Source: Leclercia pneumoniae | Lineage (GTDB): Bacteria > Pseudomonadota > Gammaproteobacteria > Enterobacterales > Enterobacteriaceae | Assembly (NCBI RefSeq): GCF_017348915.1 | Contig: NZ_CP071383.1 | Span: forward strand, 2,976,001 to 3,040,000 | Length of the DNA stretch: 64,000 nucleotides | Direction: 5' to 3' | Shown here: positions 43,432-53,469 of the stretch, one piece after another | How positions within the stretch are numbered: the stretch's first letter is position 1 | Layout: every line of letters starts with the position of its first letter | Made by a program: the position numbers and the translations under genes | Notes under the pieces: generated by a model | The model's input: only the letters and a program-made list of their open reading frames with translations | Told to the model about the DNA's origin: nothing | The model's database searches: none

Positions 43432-43920
43432 TCAGGTTCTGGGCAAGAAACTCGACGAGCTTTGCAGATAGTCAAAGAACCATCTGATGATGAAACTGAA
43501 TTGTGGAATCAGCTGCGATTTCTGCCAGTCTTCACTTTTTGAGAACCCGGTAAAGGTATCAAGGAAGAACAGTATCGCCGCCACAATCAGCGCGCCTCGC
43601 AATGCCCCAAAACAGATGCCGAGCACCCTGTCCGTACCTGACAGACCGGTTTTCTCGACCAGCTGACCTATCACATAATTGACGATAGCGCCGACAATCA
43701 ACGTCGCGATAAACAGTACCGCGATGGCGATTCCGTTTCGGACCAGTTCATCTTCAAAGCCCGTGAACCAGACAGACAGGTAAGTGTAGTAATGACTGGC
43801 AACGAAGAAGGCACAGCCCCAGGTTACCAGCGATAACGCTTCACGAACAAAGCCACGGATCAGGCTAACCAGACAGGAAAAACCAATCACCGCAATGATG
43901 GCGTAATCAATCCAGACCAT
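43432..43920 (-). CDS. cvpA: Colicin V production membrane protein CvpA
   Basis: CvpA is an inner-membrane protein first found as needed for colicin V production from plasmids; in several pathogens it supports bile resistance. The product has 162 residues from the ATG at 43920 and four predicted helices, with the GxxRG-type stretch LIRGFVREALSLVTWGCAFF. A longer reading from 44043 would cross the PurR box and promoter and is rejected. It is first in the cvpA-purF operon. Confidence 0.96.
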   Translation of the reverse strand: MVWIDYAIIAVIGFSCLVSLIRGFVREALSLVTWGCAFFVASHYYTYLSVWFTGFEDELVRNGIAIAVLFIATLIVGAIVNYVIGQLVEKTGLSGTDRVLGICFGALRGALIVAAILFFLDTFTGFSKSEDWQKSQLIPQFSFIIRWFFDYLQSSSSFLPRT

Positions 43921-43963
43921 ATATGTCCCACGATTTAACGCCCTGTCATCCAGTTCGGGGCGA

Positions 43964-43992
43964 ATTCTAACAGAAAAAGAAAACGTTTGCGT
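43964..43992 (-). promoter_or_regulatory. PurR box and -10 element of cvpA-purF
   Basis: The minus strand at 43977-43992 reads ACGCAAACGTTTTCTT, a full match to the PurR consensus. TAGAAT (43964-43969) downstream is a good -10 hexamer, so the operator covers the -35 region. Purine repression through PurR with hypoxanthine or guanine is expected, as in E. coli. Confidence 0.9.
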
Positions 43993-44015
43993 AGGGATTT
44001 CCTTCCCATGCGTAA

Positions 44016-44047
44016 ATAAAAAAGGCGTTGAAAAAATAGTCAACGCC
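44016..44047 (-). terminator. Terminator of the accD-folC-dedD transcript
   Basis: On the minus strand GGCGTTGA pairs with TCAACGCC around CTATTTTT and is followed by TTTTTTATTT. It lies 72 bases after dedD and upstream of the cvpA promoter, so it insulates cvpA-purF. Confidence 0.85.
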
Positions 44048-44118
44048 TGTGGCGGGTTACGTCTCTGCGGACGGATGCCCCGGCCCTTATCGGTTAAGAA
44101 ACGGGCCTATAGCGCGCG

Positions 44119-44826
44119 TCAGTTCGCGCTATAATTCATCACCACACCGCTCAATCCTGAGAGCTGATTGAGTTCCCCCAGCGAGCCTTTTAGCTTCTCT
44201 TTTGAGGCATCAGGCCCGACGAGAATACGGGTGATTTTACCTTGTACCGGTGTACCAGGTGAAGTGTAAGCGCGATACCCCGCGCCACGGAGTTTGGCAA
44301 CGATCTCGTTAACCTTATCCGCATTTTTCAGCGCGCCGAGCTGCACCACATACGCTTTGCCAGTCGGTGCGGGCTTCTCTTCCGCCGCCGGTTTCGCTGG
44401 AGGCGTTTCCGTGGCTGCGGCCAGTTGGTCGCGAGTATTATCACGCTGCGGCTTCGGCTGCGGTTTCTCGGCAGGCTTCGGTTTTTGTACCGACTTTGGC
44501 GCAGGCTGTTCAGCCTGTACCGGCACGGGATCCAGTTCGCCATTATTACTGGCGGCCATGCGCGCAGGATCTATTGACGGCGCAGCGGCATCGCCCGCCT
44601 GTACCTCTTCTGCGGCGCCTTCAGGCGGCTGAGCAGGCAGGGCCTGCGTCGCGGCAGGCAGCATATCCGGCTCATCACGGTCGCCAGGTTTTGGTACCAG
44701 CGGGATCGCCGCGAACTCATCCTGATAATGTTTTTTCTGCCCGTCGAGCAGCCCCGGGAGGATGATCACCCCCAGCGCTACCAGCACAATGGTTCCTGCT
44801 AAACGGTTCTGAAACTTACTTGCCAC
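44119..44826 (-). CDS. dedD: Cell division protein DedD
   Basis: DedD is a bitopic inner-membrane protein that reaches the division septum through a periplasmic SPOR domain binding denuded peptidoglycan. The product has 235 residues, slightly longer than E. coli DedD. After a short cytoplasmic tail a helix lies at about 9-27 (LAGTIVLVALGVIILPGLL), then a long Pro/Ala/Glu/Lys-rich linker (about 50-155) and the SPOR domain (KAYVVQLGALKNADKVNEIVAKLRGAGYRAY) to the end. The linker carries most of the length difference. It overlaps folC by 11 bases. Confidence 0.95.
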   Translation of the reverse strand: MASKFQNRLAGTIVLVALGVIILPGLLDGQKKHYQDEFAAIPLVPKPGDRDEPDMLPAATQALPAQPPEGAAEEVQAGDAAAPSIDPARMAASNNGELDPVPVQAEQPAPKSVQKPKPAEKPQPKPQRDNTRDQLAAATETPPAKPAAEEKPAPTGKAYVVQLGALKNADKVNEIVAKLRGAGYRAYTSPGTPVQGKITRILVGPDASKEKLKGSLGELNQLSGLSGVVMNYSAN

Positions 44827-46084
44827 CGGTTCTCCCCGCGTCCATCACTTCCATGACATGTGCCACCGTGTGGAACGACCCACACACCAGCACGGTATCT
44901 TCTGGTCTGGCATCGGCCATGGCTGCATGCCAGGCCTGCTCCACGCTATCAAAGCGTTTGCCTTCGCCGAGGTGTTCCGTCAGCTGTTCGGCAGACGCGC
45001 CGCGTGGACCTTCCAGAGGAGCACAATACCAGCTATCGACCGCACTCTCCATGCAGGCCAGCGTCCCCGCAATGTCTTTATCATGAAGCATACCGATAAC
45101 CGCCAGGACACGCCCGGTTTTTGGCAAGCTTTTGAGACGTCCTGCGAGGTACGCCGCAGCGTGGGGGTTATGGGCGACGTCAAGTATCACGCGCGGTGCG
45201 TCACTGACAATCTGAAAACGTCCCGGCAGTATGGCATGCTGAACGCCCTCCCGAATAGCCTGCTCGCTAACAGCCAACCCACTGGCTCGCAGCGCAGCAA
45301 GCGCGGTGGCGGCGTTCGGCTGCGGCACCTGCGGTAGCGGCAAGTTTTCGAGCACGCCCTTCGCGTCGCTAAAGCGCCAGTCGTGTTCGCTCACGGCATA
45401 ATGCCAGTCAACGTCACGGCGCAGCAGCGTGGCGCCCTTCTCCTGAGCCACATCGGCGATGGTATGCGGCATATCGGGCTCCCCCACTACGGCAGGTTTG
45501 CCGGCGCGGAAAATACCCGCTTTTTCGCGGCCAATGCTTTCGCGATCCGGACCAAGCCAGTCGACATGGTCCAGCGCGATGCTGGTCACCACGGCCACAT
45601 CCGCATCCACCATATTGGTGGCATCCAGACGGCCGCCGAGACCCACTTCCAGAATGACGACGTCAAGCTGCGCCTGCTTAAACAGCCACAGGGCCGAGAG
45701 CGTTCCGTACTCGAAGTAGGTTAATGAGATATCACCGCGCGCAGCCTCGATCTCGGCAAATGAAACGGTGTGGGCTGCTTCAGTGAGCTCCTGATTCTGT
45801 ACGCGCACGCGCTCTGTGTAACGTACCAGGTGCGGGGAGCTGTACACCCCCACTTTGTAGCCGGCGGCCATCAGCACCGCTTCCAGCGTACGGCAGGTCG
45901 TGCCCTTACCGTTAGTTCCTGCGACGGTAAAGACAAAAGGGGCCGGTTTCAGAACATCAAGGCGCGCCGCCACCTGACTCACACGGGCAAGGCCCATGTC
46001 GATGGTTTTACTGTGCAGGTTTTCCAGATAAGAAAGCCACGCGGCCAGAGGCGACGTGGCTTGAGGGATTGGGTTCTTTTCCAT
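44816..46084 (-). CDS. folC: Dihydrofolate synthase / folylpolyglutamate synthase
   Basis: FolC adds glutamate to dihydropteroate and then extends the polyglutamate tail of folates. The product has 422 residues from the ATG at 46084; a GTG at 46093 is in frame but gives no better ribosome binding site. The P-loop GTNGKGTTC is at 56-64, with YSSPHLVRYTERVRV, the SIALDHVDWLGPDRESIGREKAGIFR block and DVAHNPHAAAYL of the Mur-ligase family. It lies 70 bases after accD across a hairpin. Confidence 0.96.
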   Translation of the reverse strand: MEKNPIPQATSPLAAWLSYLENLHSKTIDMGLARVSQVAARLDVLKPAPFVFTVAGTNGKGTTCRTLEAVLMAAGYKVGVYSSPHLVRYTERVRVQNQELTEAAHTVSFAEIEAARGDISLTYFEYGTLSALWLFKQAQLDVVILEVGLGGRLDATNMVDADVAVVTSIALDHVDWLGPDRESIGREKAGIFRAGKPAVVGEPDMPHTIADVAQEKGATLLRRDVDWHYAVSEHDWRFSDAKGVLENLPLPQVPQPNAATALAALRASGLAVSEQAIREGVQHAILPGRFQIVSDAPRVILDVAHNPHAAAYLAGRLKSLPKTGRVLAVIGMLHDKDIAGTLACMESAVDSWYCAPLEGPRGASAEQLTEHLGEGKRFDSVEQAWHAAMADARPEDTVLVCGSFHTVAHVMEVMDAGRTGGK

Positions 46085-46113
46085 GATGCGCACTTTTCAG
46101 TTACGGTGAGAAA

Positions 46114-46148
46114 GCAAAAGGGCAGCGCCGTCTGGCCCTGCCCTTTGC
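46114..46148 (-). terminator. Hairpin/partial terminator between accD and folC
   Basis: On the minus strand AAAGGGCAG pairs with CTGCCCTTT around a GC-rich inner loop, followed by TGCTTT. It starts just behind the accD stop. With folC only 30 bases further on, it probably attenuates rather than stops transcription. Confidence 0.6.
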
Positions 46149-46153
46149 AGTTA

Positions 46154-47059
46154 TCAGGCCTCGGGTTCCTGATGCGGTACGACCACGCCTTCGCGCGGCT
46201 CATCCGGAGACGGCGATGGCAGATTCATCAGCTTCGCCAGGATGCTTGCCAGTTTCAGGCGCATTTCCGGGCGGCGGACGATCATGTCGATAGCGCCTTT
46301 CTCGATAAGGAATTCACTGCGCTGGAAGCCCGGCGGCAGTTTTTCACGTACCGTTTGTTCGATAACACGCGGACCGGCAAAACCGATCAGCGCTTTAGGT
46401 TCAGCCACGTTCAGGTCGCCCAGCATTGCAAAGCTCGCTGATACGCCGCCCATGGTCGGGTCAGTCAGGACGGAGATGTACGGCAGTCCACGCTCCTGCA
46501 TTTTAGCCAGTGCCGCAGAGGTTTTCGCCATCTGCATCAGTGACATCAGCGCTTCCTGCATACGCGCCCCGCCGGAGGCGGAGAAGCAGATCAGCGGGCA
46601 GTTGTCTTCCAGCGCCTGCTCAACGGCACGCACGAAGCGCGCGCCCACGACAGAACCCATCGAGCCGCCCATAAAGGCGAACTCAAACGCCGCCGCGACA
46701 ACCGGCATCTCGTGCAGCGTGCCTTTCATCACAACCAGGGCGTCTTTCTCGCCGGTCTCTTTCTGTGCAGAGGCCAGACGATCTTTGTATTTCTTGGAGT
46801 CACGGAACTTCAGCACGTCTTTCGGCTCAAGTTCGCTACCCAGTTCTACCAGAGATCCCTCATCCAGCAAGCTATGCAGGCGGTTACGCGCCGACATACG
46901 CATGTGATGGTCGCACTTCGGACAGACCTCAAGATTACGCTCGAGCTCGGCGCGGTACAGGACCTGACCGCAGCTGTCACACTTGGTCCACACCCCTTCA
47001 GGAATACTCGCCTTGCGGGTGGGGGTTATGTTGCTTTTAATTCGTTCAATCCAGCTCAT
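46154..47059 (-). CDS. accD: Acetyl-CoA carboxylase carboxyltransferase subunit beta
   Basis: AccD is the beta subunit of the carboxyltransferase that, with AccA, forms malonyl-CoA for fatty acid synthesis. The 301 residues begin with a zinc ribbon (C27, C30, C46, C49) also implicated in RNA binding. The crotonase-like fold has [31 protein letters not shown] and [13 protein letters not shown] as the acyl-CoA and oxyanion regions. It has its own 154-base upstream region after dedA. Confidence 0.98.
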   Translation of the reverse strand: MSWIERIKSNITPTRKASIPEGVWTKCDSCGQVLYRAELERNLEVCPKCDHHMRMSARNRLHSLLDEGSLVELGSELEPKDVLKFRDSKKYKDRLASAQKETGEKDALVVMKGTLHEMPVVAAAFEFAFMGGSMGSVVGARFVRAVEQALEDNCPLICFSASGGARMQEALMSLMQMAKTSAALAKMQERGLPYISVLTDPTMGGVSASFAMLGDLNVAEPKALIGFAGPRVIEQTVREKLPPGFQRSEFLIEKGAIDMIVRRPEMRLKLASILAKLMNLPSPSPDEPREGVVVPHQEPEA

Positions 47060-47213
47060 TGATAACCTTTCTGCCTGAACCTGGTTCTATGCCAGTTTTG
47101 CTGTAAGGGGCGCATAATGCCATTTTTGCCCCCAACAGACCATGAATGTTGCACATTAAAACATAACAGCCCGAAACTTTGGACAAAAAAGTGGTCGAAC
47201 CGCTAATGCGCCT

Positions 47214-47873
47214 TTACTTCGCTTGCTTTGCCGCCGCGCGTCGGTGACGAATAATCTCAATCACGCCCGGCAGGATGGACACCACAATTATCCCAACGAT
47301 CAGGAGCTTAAGGTTTTCCTGAATCATCGGAATGGTGCCAAAGAAATAACCCGCGTAAGTAAAGCTGAGCACCCACAACAGGGCCCCCGTCACGTTATAG
47401 AGGGCAAAATGACGGTAGGACATATGCCCCATCCCCGCAACAAAGGGCGCAAACGTCCTGACGATAGGCACGAATCGCGCGAGGATAATGGTTTTTCCGC
47501 CGTGCTTCTCGTAAAACGCGTGGGTTTTATCCAGATAGCTGCGACGGAAAATTTTCGAGTTCGGGTTACTGAATAACCGCTCGCCGAACAACCGCCCTAT
47601 AGTGTAGTTCAGCGCATCGCCGACGATAGCGGCAATCAGCATTAGCACCACCATCAGGTGAACGTTCAGATCGTTGGTCCCAAGCGACGCCAGCGCGCCC
47701 GCGACAAACAGCAGCGAATCGCCCGGTAAAAACGGCGTCACCACCAGCCCGGTTTCACAAAACAGGATCACAAACAGAATGGCATACACCCAGACGCCGT
47801 ATTGCGCCACCAGTTCAGCCAGGTGAACATCAATATGCAGAATGAAATCAATCAGAAAGCGAATTAAATCCAT
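47214..47873 (-). CDS. dedA: DedA family membrane protein
   Basis: DedA-family proteins act in membrane lipid homeostasis, with recent evidence for lipid scrambling or flipping. The 219-residue product has the family motifs [24 protein letters not shown] and [61 protein letters not shown] blocks with conserved Arg and Gly. About five hydrophobic segments are seen. It lies 28 bases after truA. Confidence 0.95.
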   Translation of the reverse strand: MDLIRFLIDFILHIDVHLAELVAQYGVWVYAILFVILFCETGLVVTPFLPGDSLLFVAGALASLGTNDLNVHLMVVLMLIAAIVGDALNYTIGRLFGERLFSNPNSKIFRRSYLDKTHAFYEKHGGKTIILARFVPIVRTFAPFVAGMGHMSYRHFALYNVTGALLWVLSFTYAGYFFGTIPMIQENLKLLIVGIIVVSILPGVIEIIRHRRAAAKQAK

Positions 47874-47901
47874 ATTGTCTTAGCCTTAATTGCACATGCG
47901 C

Positions 47902-48714
47902 TTAGTCCGCTAAAAACAGCGGTCCCATTGGCGGCTTCGGTAGGTCAAAATGGTCCGGATAATCCACAGAGACCAGATACAGCCCTTCCGCTTTCGCCGT
48001 TGCTGCCGCCAGCGTTCTGTCCTTTGCCGCTAACAGCTCTGCAATCCAGCTCTCCGGCTGGTGTCCGGCACCCACTTCCATCAGGCTGCCTGTAATATTC
48101 CGCACCATATGATGTACAAAGGCATTGGCTTTGATGTCCACCACCACATACGCGCCATAACGACTGACGTTAATGTGCATCACGTTACGCCACGGTGTGC
48201 GCGACTGGCACTGCACCGCACGGAACGAGGTAAAATCATTTTCACCCAGCAAACTCTGGGCCGCGCGATGCATACGATCGGCATCCAGCGGCTCATAGTA
48301 ATGGGTCACTCCCTGGCCTAAGACCGCGGGGCGAAGACGCTGATTGTAGATGATGTAGCGATAACGGCGCGCGGTTGCGCTAAAGCGCGCGTGAAAATCA
48401 TCCGGCACATCTTTCACCCAACGCACCGCGATGTCACCAGGTAAATTCGCATTTACACCCAGCGTCCATGCCGCGTCTTTACGCACCGCAGTAGTGGTGA
48501 AATGCACTACCTGGCCCGTGCCATGCACCCCCGCATCGGTACGACCGGCACAGAAGACGCTGATGGGTTCATTCGCCACCTGAGAGAGCGCTTTTTCCAG
48601 CTTTTCCTGGACGCTGCGCACCTCATTCTGGCGCTGCCAGCCATAATATTTACTGCCATCGTACTCAATGCCGAGGGCAATCTTATGTACTGGCTTGTGT
48701 TCCACTTCTGACAT
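47902..48714 (-). CDS. truA: tRNA pseudouridine(38-40) synthase TruA
   Basis: TruA makes pseudouridine at positions 38, 39 and 40 of many tRNAs. The 270-residue product has the catalytic D60 in [18 protein letters not shown], the [18 protein letters not shown]-terminus and the [14 protein letters not shown]-domain stretch. Its ATG overlaps the usg stop by one base (TGATG), which indicates coupling. Confidence 0.98.
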   Translation of the reverse strand: MSEVEHKPVHKIALGIEYDGSKYYGWQRQNEVRSVQEKLEKALSQVANEPISVFCAGRTDAGVHGTGQVVHFTTTAVRKDAAWTLGVNANLPGDIAVRWVKDVPDDFHARFSATARRYRYIIYNQRLRPAVLGQGVTHYYEPLDADRMHRAAQSLLGENDFTSFRAVQCQSRTPWRNVMHINVSRYGAYVVVDIKANAFVHHMVRNITGSLMEVGAGHQPESWIAELLAAKDRTLAAATAKAEGLYLVSVDYPDHFDLPKPPMGPLFLAD

Positions 48715-49727
48715 CAGTACAGATACTCCTGCACCAGTTTTTCGGCGATCTTCACCGCCATCAGCGCGCCGCCGAAACGGACGTTATCGGCAACCGACCA
48801 GAACTGTACCTGTTCCGGCATGCCGTAATCGTTACGCACACAGCCTACGGAAAGATGCCCGTTGCCCGTCGCGTCGCCGACCTGCGTCGGGAACTCACTC
48901 TCTTCGCTCAGGACAATATCCTCGCCGCGCGCAAAGGCATCGCGGGCCTCTTCTGCCGCCAGCGGGCGCAGCGCTTCGAAGTTCACCATCTGAGCGTGGC
49001 CGTAGAAGACCGGCGACTGCACGCAGCTGGCGGAGATCATCAGCCCTTCGTCCTGCATAATTTTGCGGGTTTCATCGACAATACGGCGCTCATCAGCCAC
49101 GCTACCTTCCCGATCCGGCAGGAGTGGCAACATATTGAAAGCCAGCTGACGTCCAAAGAAATCGTCTTCGTCGACAGGAATACCGTTCAGTAGCTTCGCG
49201 CTCTGCCCCGCCAGGGCATCCACCGCTTTTTTACCCCGCGCGGAGGCGGAGAGCAGGCTGGTAACGGTGATGCGCGATAAGCCGCCATCGTCGATCAGCG
49301 GTTTCAGCGCGGTAAGCAACTGGCTGGTAAGGCTGTTCGGCACGGCAATGATGTTGCGATTGCGATAGTCGGCCAGCACAAAGGGGTTAACATCCGGCAC
49401 GACCAGCGGGACATCGGGTTCAAGGGCAAACAGACCGCTCAGGTCAATGACCAGACAGCCCGCATTGGTCGCCTCTTCGGCGTAGGCTGCGCTGGCTTCA
49501 ACGCCCGCGGCGAAGAAGGCCAGTTGGGCCTGGGTCCAGTCGAACTGCGCGGCATCCTGTACCATCACCGATTTACCGGCAAAGCGCAGATACTCCCCCG
49601 CGCTCTCGGTACGCGCCAGGGCAAAGATCTCACCCACTGAGAACTGACGCTCGGCAAGCGTTTCAAGCAGGGCTTCGCCCACGGCACCCGTGGCGCCCAG
49701 TATGGCAATGTTCCAGCCTTCAGACAT
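48714..49727 (-). CDS. usg: Aspartate-semialdehyde dehydrogenase-like protein Usg
   Basis: Usg belongs to the aspartate-semialdehyde dehydrogenase family but its reaction is unproven. The 337 residues start [29 protein letters not shown], a GxxGxxG NADP-binding motif. At the position of the ASADH catalytic cysteine the sequence reads [16 protein letters not shown], so serine and leucine replace the usual NC, which argues against true ASADH activity. It lies between pdxB and truA as in E. coli. Confidence 0.95.
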   Translation of the reverse strand: MSEGWNIAILGATGAVGEALLETLAERQFSVGEIFALARTESAGEYLRFAGKSVMVQDAAQFDWTQAQLAFFAAGVEASAAYAEEATNAGCLVIDLSGLFALEPDVPLVVPDVNPFVLADYRNRNIIAVPNSLTSQLLTALKPLIDDGGLSRITVTSLLSASARGKKAVDALAGQSAKLLNGIPVDEDDFFGRQLAFNMLPLLPDREGSVADERRIVDETRKIMQDEGLMISASCVQSPVFYGHAQMVNFEALRPLAAEEARDAFARGEDIVLSEESEFPTQVGDATGNGHLSVGCVRNDYGMPEQVQFWSVADNVRFGGALMAVKIAEKLVQEYLY

Positions 49728-49742
49728 GGTGGTTTACTCCAG

Positions 49743-49776
49743 AAAAAAGCGTCCCTGCCGGGATCGCCGACAGGGA
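49743..49776 (-). terminator. Terminator between pdxB and usg
   Basis: On the minus strand TCCCTGTCGG pairs with CCGGCAGGGA around CGATC (one mismatch), followed by CGCTTTTTT. It lies 15 bases after pdxB and 16 before usg, so it could reduce read-through into usg-truA. Confidence 0.65.
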
Positions 49777-49790
49777 GCATAAAGAAGATA

Positions 49791-50927
49791 TTAACGTACC
49801 GGATGATGAACGGCGTTGAAACCCAGCTTATGCAGCATGGACGCGGCATTGGCGTCATCACACATGATATACAGGGAAGACCATTCGCGACGCTCATGGT
49901 AATGCTTGCGCAGCTTGTCAAACTCACCCGGAATACCCGCCACTTTACGCAGCAGCGCGTCATCGCGGCGCACATCATACACTAAATGGACCAGCCTTTT
50001 TAGCGTCGACTCATCGAATGGGCCATGCAGCGTCAGGCGGCCGAACTCAGGCGTCGGCAGCAGCGTGTCGAGCGCCACCTGCTGCGCCTGGCCAATGAAG
50101 GCGCTGTAGGCCTCAAAGACCTGGGTGGTGCCGCGCGCTTTCCCCTCAAGGGTGTAGCCTGCAATGTGCGCGGTGCCAATATCCACCTTCGCCAGTAATT
50201 CGACGTTGAGATCCGGCTCCGGCTCCCACACGTCCAGTACCACGCTCAGATCCTGTCCGGCGTCGAGACGGTTCAGGAGCGCGGCGTTATCCACGACCGG
50301 CCCGCGACAGGCGTTAATCAGAATAGTGCCAGGCTTAAGGGCGCGGAGGAGTGCGTCGTCGACGAGATGCAGCGATTTATAAGGACCATCTTTGAAGAGC
50401 GGGGTATGGAAAGTCAAAACGTCACACTCTGCCACCAGCTGCTCCAGCGAATGGAACTCGCCTTCGTCACCCCGATCGGCACACGGCGGATCGCAAAGCA
50501 GCGTACGTATGCCTAGCGCCTCAAGGCGTTTTTGCAGGCGACCGCCTACATTCCCCACCCCGATAATGCCCACGGTGCGATCGCGCAGGGCAAAGCCGTC
50601 GCGTTCGGCCAGCATTAAGAGAGCGGAAAAGACATACTCCACCACTGCGATGGCATTACAGCCGGGGGCGGCAGAAAAGCCAATACCGGCCTGTTTCAGC
50701 CATGTATCATCCACATGATCGGTGCCTGCTGTTGCGGTGCCGACAAATTTCACCGGCTTACCGGCCAGTAACGCCTCATTCACCTTCGTTACCGAGCGCA
50801 CCATCAGGGCGTCCGCGTCGTCCAGTTCCGCGACGGGGATGGGGCGACCAGCAACCGCTTTTACATCGCCCAGACGGCTGAAAAGCTCACGCGCGTAAGG
50901 CATATTTTCATCAACGAGGATTTTCAC
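49791..50927 (-). CDS. pdxB: Erythronate-4-phosphate dehydrogenase PdxB
   Basis: PdxB oxidises 4-phosphoerythronate in the DXP-dependent pyridoxal phosphate pathway. The 378-residue product is a D-2-hydroxyacid dehydrogenase. [21 protein letters not shown] near residue 118 is the NAD-binding motif, [17 protein letters not shown] holds the catalytic arginine, and [15 protein letters not shown] holds the histidine. The C-terminal dimerisation domain follows from about 285. It is divergent from flk. Confidence 0.97.
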   Translation of the reverse strand: MKILVDENMPYARELFSRLGDVKAVAGRPIPVAELDDADALMVRSVTKVNEALLAGKPVKFVGTATAGTDHVDDTWLKQAGIGFSAAPGCNAIAVVEYVFSALLMLAERDGFALRDRTVGIIGVGNVGGRLQKRLEALGIRTLLCDPPCADRGDEGEFHSLEQLVAECDVLTFHTPLFKDGPYKSLHLVDDALLRALKPGTILINACRGPVVDNAALLNRLDAGQDLSVVLDVWEPEPDLNVELLAKVDIGTAHIAGYTLEGKARGTTQVFEAYSAFIGQAQQVALDTLLPTPEFGRLTLHGPFDESTLKRLVHLVYDVRRDDALLRKVAGIPGEFDKLRKHYHERREWSSLYIMCDDANAASMLHKLGFNAVHHPVR

Positions 50928-51041
50928 GGCTGAGTACCTGTTTGAGAGGAAGAAAACCTGCCAAGTGTGCCATAATCTCGCCGCCAGGCATACACGTAAA
51001 CCCGGTTTACGGTGAGTAATGACTTTAAGGATTGATAGACG

Positions 51042-52046
51042 ATGCAGCCCATTTCAGGCACGCCGCCGCGCCCTCCGGGTGAAGGCCCCGTAGCCCCTTC
51101 GAACGTTGGCGAACAGCCTCTCTCCACGCAGCAGCGCACCGTGCTGGAGCGCCTTATTACGCGTCTTATTGCGCTAACATCGCAACAAAACGCGGAGGTC
51201 TGGGCCGGGGTTAAGCATGATCTGGGGCTGAAGAACGATACTCCGTTGCAATCGCGCCACTTCCCTGCGGCCGAACAGAATCTCAACCAGCGCCTTAACG
51301 CTGCGCAGCAGAATCACACTACGCGTCAGATGGTGTCACAACTGACGGAGTTGTTAAGCCAGGGGAATAACCGCCAGGCGGTGAGTGATTTTATTCGCCA
51401 TGAGTTCGGACACACGGCGCTAAGCCAGTTGACGCCGGAGCAGCTAAAGACGGTGCTGACGCTTTTACAGAACAAAGAGCTGACCATCCCTCAGCCGCAA
51501 CAGCGGCCCGCGACGGAACGTCCGCTTCAGCCTGCCGAGCACAACACCCTTAAACAGATGGTCACCCGGCTGGCTGCCGCTACCGGCGAGCCAACGAAGC
51601 TTATCTGGCAGTCGATGCTGGAGCTTTCAGGGGTGAAGGCGGGAGAGCTCATCCCGGCGAAACAGTTCACCCATCTGGTTACCTGGCTGCAGGCGCGCCA
51701 GACGCTGAATGCCCAGAGTGCGCCAACGCTGCACACGGTGCAGGCCGCGCTGAAACAGCCACTGGAGCCACAGGAGTTCGAGACGATACGCGACTATGCC
51801 CAGCAGAACTGGCAGGCGACGCCGCAAACGGTGCTGACGACCGCTCAGGTGCAGGATATCCTGAACCAGATCTTTGTTCGCCGTGCCGAACGTGAGAGCG
51901 GCGTGCCAGAGGCTCGCAATATTCAGCCTATTTACAGCCCGCTGTTTGCCCCGGTTGTAGAGACCTTCCGAACGCTGTCTGCACGTCCGGGATTGATGTT
52001 TGTGGCGCTGATGGTCGCGCTGGCGCTGTTCTGGCTGGTGGTCTGA
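51042..52046 (+). CDS. flk: Flagella biosynthesis regulator Flk
   Basis: Flk (Div/RflH) is an inner-membrane protein that in Salmonella helps couple P- and L-ring assembly to the export-substrate switch and prevents early secretion of FlgM. The product has 334 residues. The N-terminus is Pro/Gly-rich (residues 1-25), then a long Gln-rich helical region, and one C-terminal anchor ([19 protein letters not shown]) at 315-334. It is more divergent from E. coli than its neighbours. Confidence 0.92.
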   Translation: MQPISGTPPRPPGEGPVAPSNVGEQPLSTQQRTVLERLITRLIALTSQQNAEVWAGVKHDLGLKNDTPLQSRHFPAAEQNLNQRLNAAQQNHTTRQMVSQLTELLSQGNNRQAVSDFIRHEFGHTALSQLTPEQLKTVLTLLQNKELTIPQPQQRPATERPLQPAEHNTLKQMVTRLAAATGEPTKLIWQSMLELSGVKAGELIPAKQFTHLVTWLQARQTLNAQSAPTLHTVQAALKQPLEPQEFETIRDYAQQNWQATPQTVLTTAQVQDILNQIFVRRAERESGVPEARNIQPIYSPLFAPVVETFRTLSARPGLMFVALMVALALFWLVV

Positions 52047-52052
52047 CAGGCT

Positions 52053-52072
52053 TCTCCTCAAGGATGAGGAGA
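52053..52072. other. Convergent hairpin between flk and yfcJ
   Basis: TCTCCTCA and TGAGGAGA pair perfectly around AGGA, seven bases after the flk stop. There is no T run, so terminator activity is uncertain. Confidence 0.4.
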
Positions 52073-52087
52073 TCCCCCGGCAGCGAG

Positions 52088-53263
52088 CTACCCTTTACGA
52101 AATGCCAGCAGCGTAACGACAATCCCCACGACGGCTGAAACGGCCCCTGCCAGAAATACCGACGGATAACCCATCGAGGTTGCCAGTAGCCCTGCCAGCG
52201 GGCCGGTTACGCCGTACGAGATATCCTGAAACGCCGCATAACCACCCAGTGCCGTGCCGCGCACCTGCGGCGCCACACGCTTCACCACTTCTACGCCCAG
52301 CGCCGGGAAGATGAGCGAACAACCGCAGCCGGTTAGCGCCGCCCCGAGGAGCGCAACCGAAGCCACCGGCGCTTGCCACAACAGCAGCAGACCTGCCGTC
52401 TCGATCGCCAGCGACGCGACGGCAACCTTCACCCCGCCAAAGCGATCCGGCATCCAGCCAAAAAGCACGCGCATCAGTACAAAAGCTCCGCCAAACGCCG
52501 TCAGGGTAAAGCCCGCCATTGCCCAGCCGCGGCTCATAAAGTAGAGCGACACGAAGGTCCCAATAACGGCGAATCCCACTCCCTGCAACGCCAGCCCCAG
52601 ACCTGGCTGCCAGATCTGCCCGACTACGCTCCATAGCGACGGTCGCTCGCCTTTATGGGCAGGCACCTTTCGTACCGGGCCGTTAAAGGCCCAGGCCAGC
52701 AATGGCAGTAGCATGGTGGTGCCGGCCAGCGCAGCAAAACCAAAATGGCTGTGAATCAGCAGACCCAGCGGCGCACCCGCCGCCAGAGCACCGTAGATAG
52801 CCATACCGTTCCAGGACATCACTTTCCCGGAGCGCGCAGGGCCAACCAGCCCCATTCCCCAGGTGAGGGTCCCGGTCAGAAGCTGGCTTTCACCAAAGCC
52901 CAGAATAAGGCGACCTACAATGAGCAGCGCGAATTTCACCACTGCATCCACCGGCAGTAGCGCCGCCAGCAGCCAGGCACCGCCGGCCAGTCCACAGGCA
53001 AACATCCCCTGTAACGCCGAACGTTTGGCGCCATGCTGATCCGCCAGTCGCCCGGCGTAGCCACGGGTTAGTACGGTAGCTAAAAACTGAACACCCACGG
53101 CAATGCCGACCAAAGTATTGCCGTAGCCCAGCTCCTGGTGAACAAACAGGGGGATCACCGGTAGCGGCAAGCCGACGGTCATGTAGGTGAGAAACACCGC
53201 GAAGGCGATGCGAAACAGCGAGACATTCGCTGAAGAGGTTTCTTGTTGGGTTACTGCTGTCAT
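52088..53263 (-). CDS. yfcJ: MFS transporter YfcJ
   Basis: YfcJ is a major facilitator superfamily exporter of unproven physiological substrate; E. coli YfcJ has been linked to arabinose export. The 391-residue product has 12 predicted helices. Motif A-like [20 protein letters not shown] lies between helices 2 and 3, and [18 protein letters not shown] is its repeat in the second half. It is monocistronic, with about 200 bases to the fabB terminator. Confidence 0.93.
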   Translation of the reverse strand: MTAVTQQETSSANVSLFRIAFAVFLTYMTVGLPLPVIPLFVHQELGYGNTLVGIAVGVQFLATVLTRGYAGRLADQHGAKRSALQGMFACGLAGGAWLLAALLPVDAVVKFALLIVGRLILGFGESQLLTGTLTWGMGLVGPARSGKVMSWNGMAIYGALAAGAPLGLLIHSHFGFAALAGTTMLLPLLAWAFNGPVRKVPAHKGERPSLWSVVGQIWQPGLGLALQGVGFAVIGTFVSLYFMSRGWAMAGFTLTAFGGAFVLMRVLFGWMPDRFGGVKVAVASLAIETAGLLLLWQAPVASVALLGAALTGCGCSLIFPALGVEVVKRVAPQVRGTALGGYAAFQDISYGVTGPLAGLLATSMGYPSVFLAGAVSAVVGIVVTLLAFRKG

Positions 53264-53428
53264 GCTTTACTCCGAAATGAAGAGTAAGGCGGGGAGAAAT
53301 GCCACGCCCCCTCTACCTGACGATCAGGATTAAGGTGCGTTGGTTGACGTTAAACGCTTACGCATTACCGTGATGATAATGTTGAGCCAGGAAGTTTGCC
53401 TGCCGGATCAGCACCTTGTCAACGTAAA

Positions 53429-53454
53429 AAAGGGAGCCCTAAGGCTCCCTTTTT
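53429..53454 (-). terminator. Terminator of fabB
   Basis: AGGGAGCC and GGCTCCCT pair around CTAA, with T on the right and A on the left, so it can act in both directions. It lies 15 bases after the fabB stop. Confidence 0.87.
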
Positions 53455-53469
53455 GCAAACTGCCTGAAC

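Noticed and set aside
43921..44043. N-terminal extension of CvpA
   Set aside because: The extension covers the PurR box and -10 element, so it lies upstream of the transcript start.
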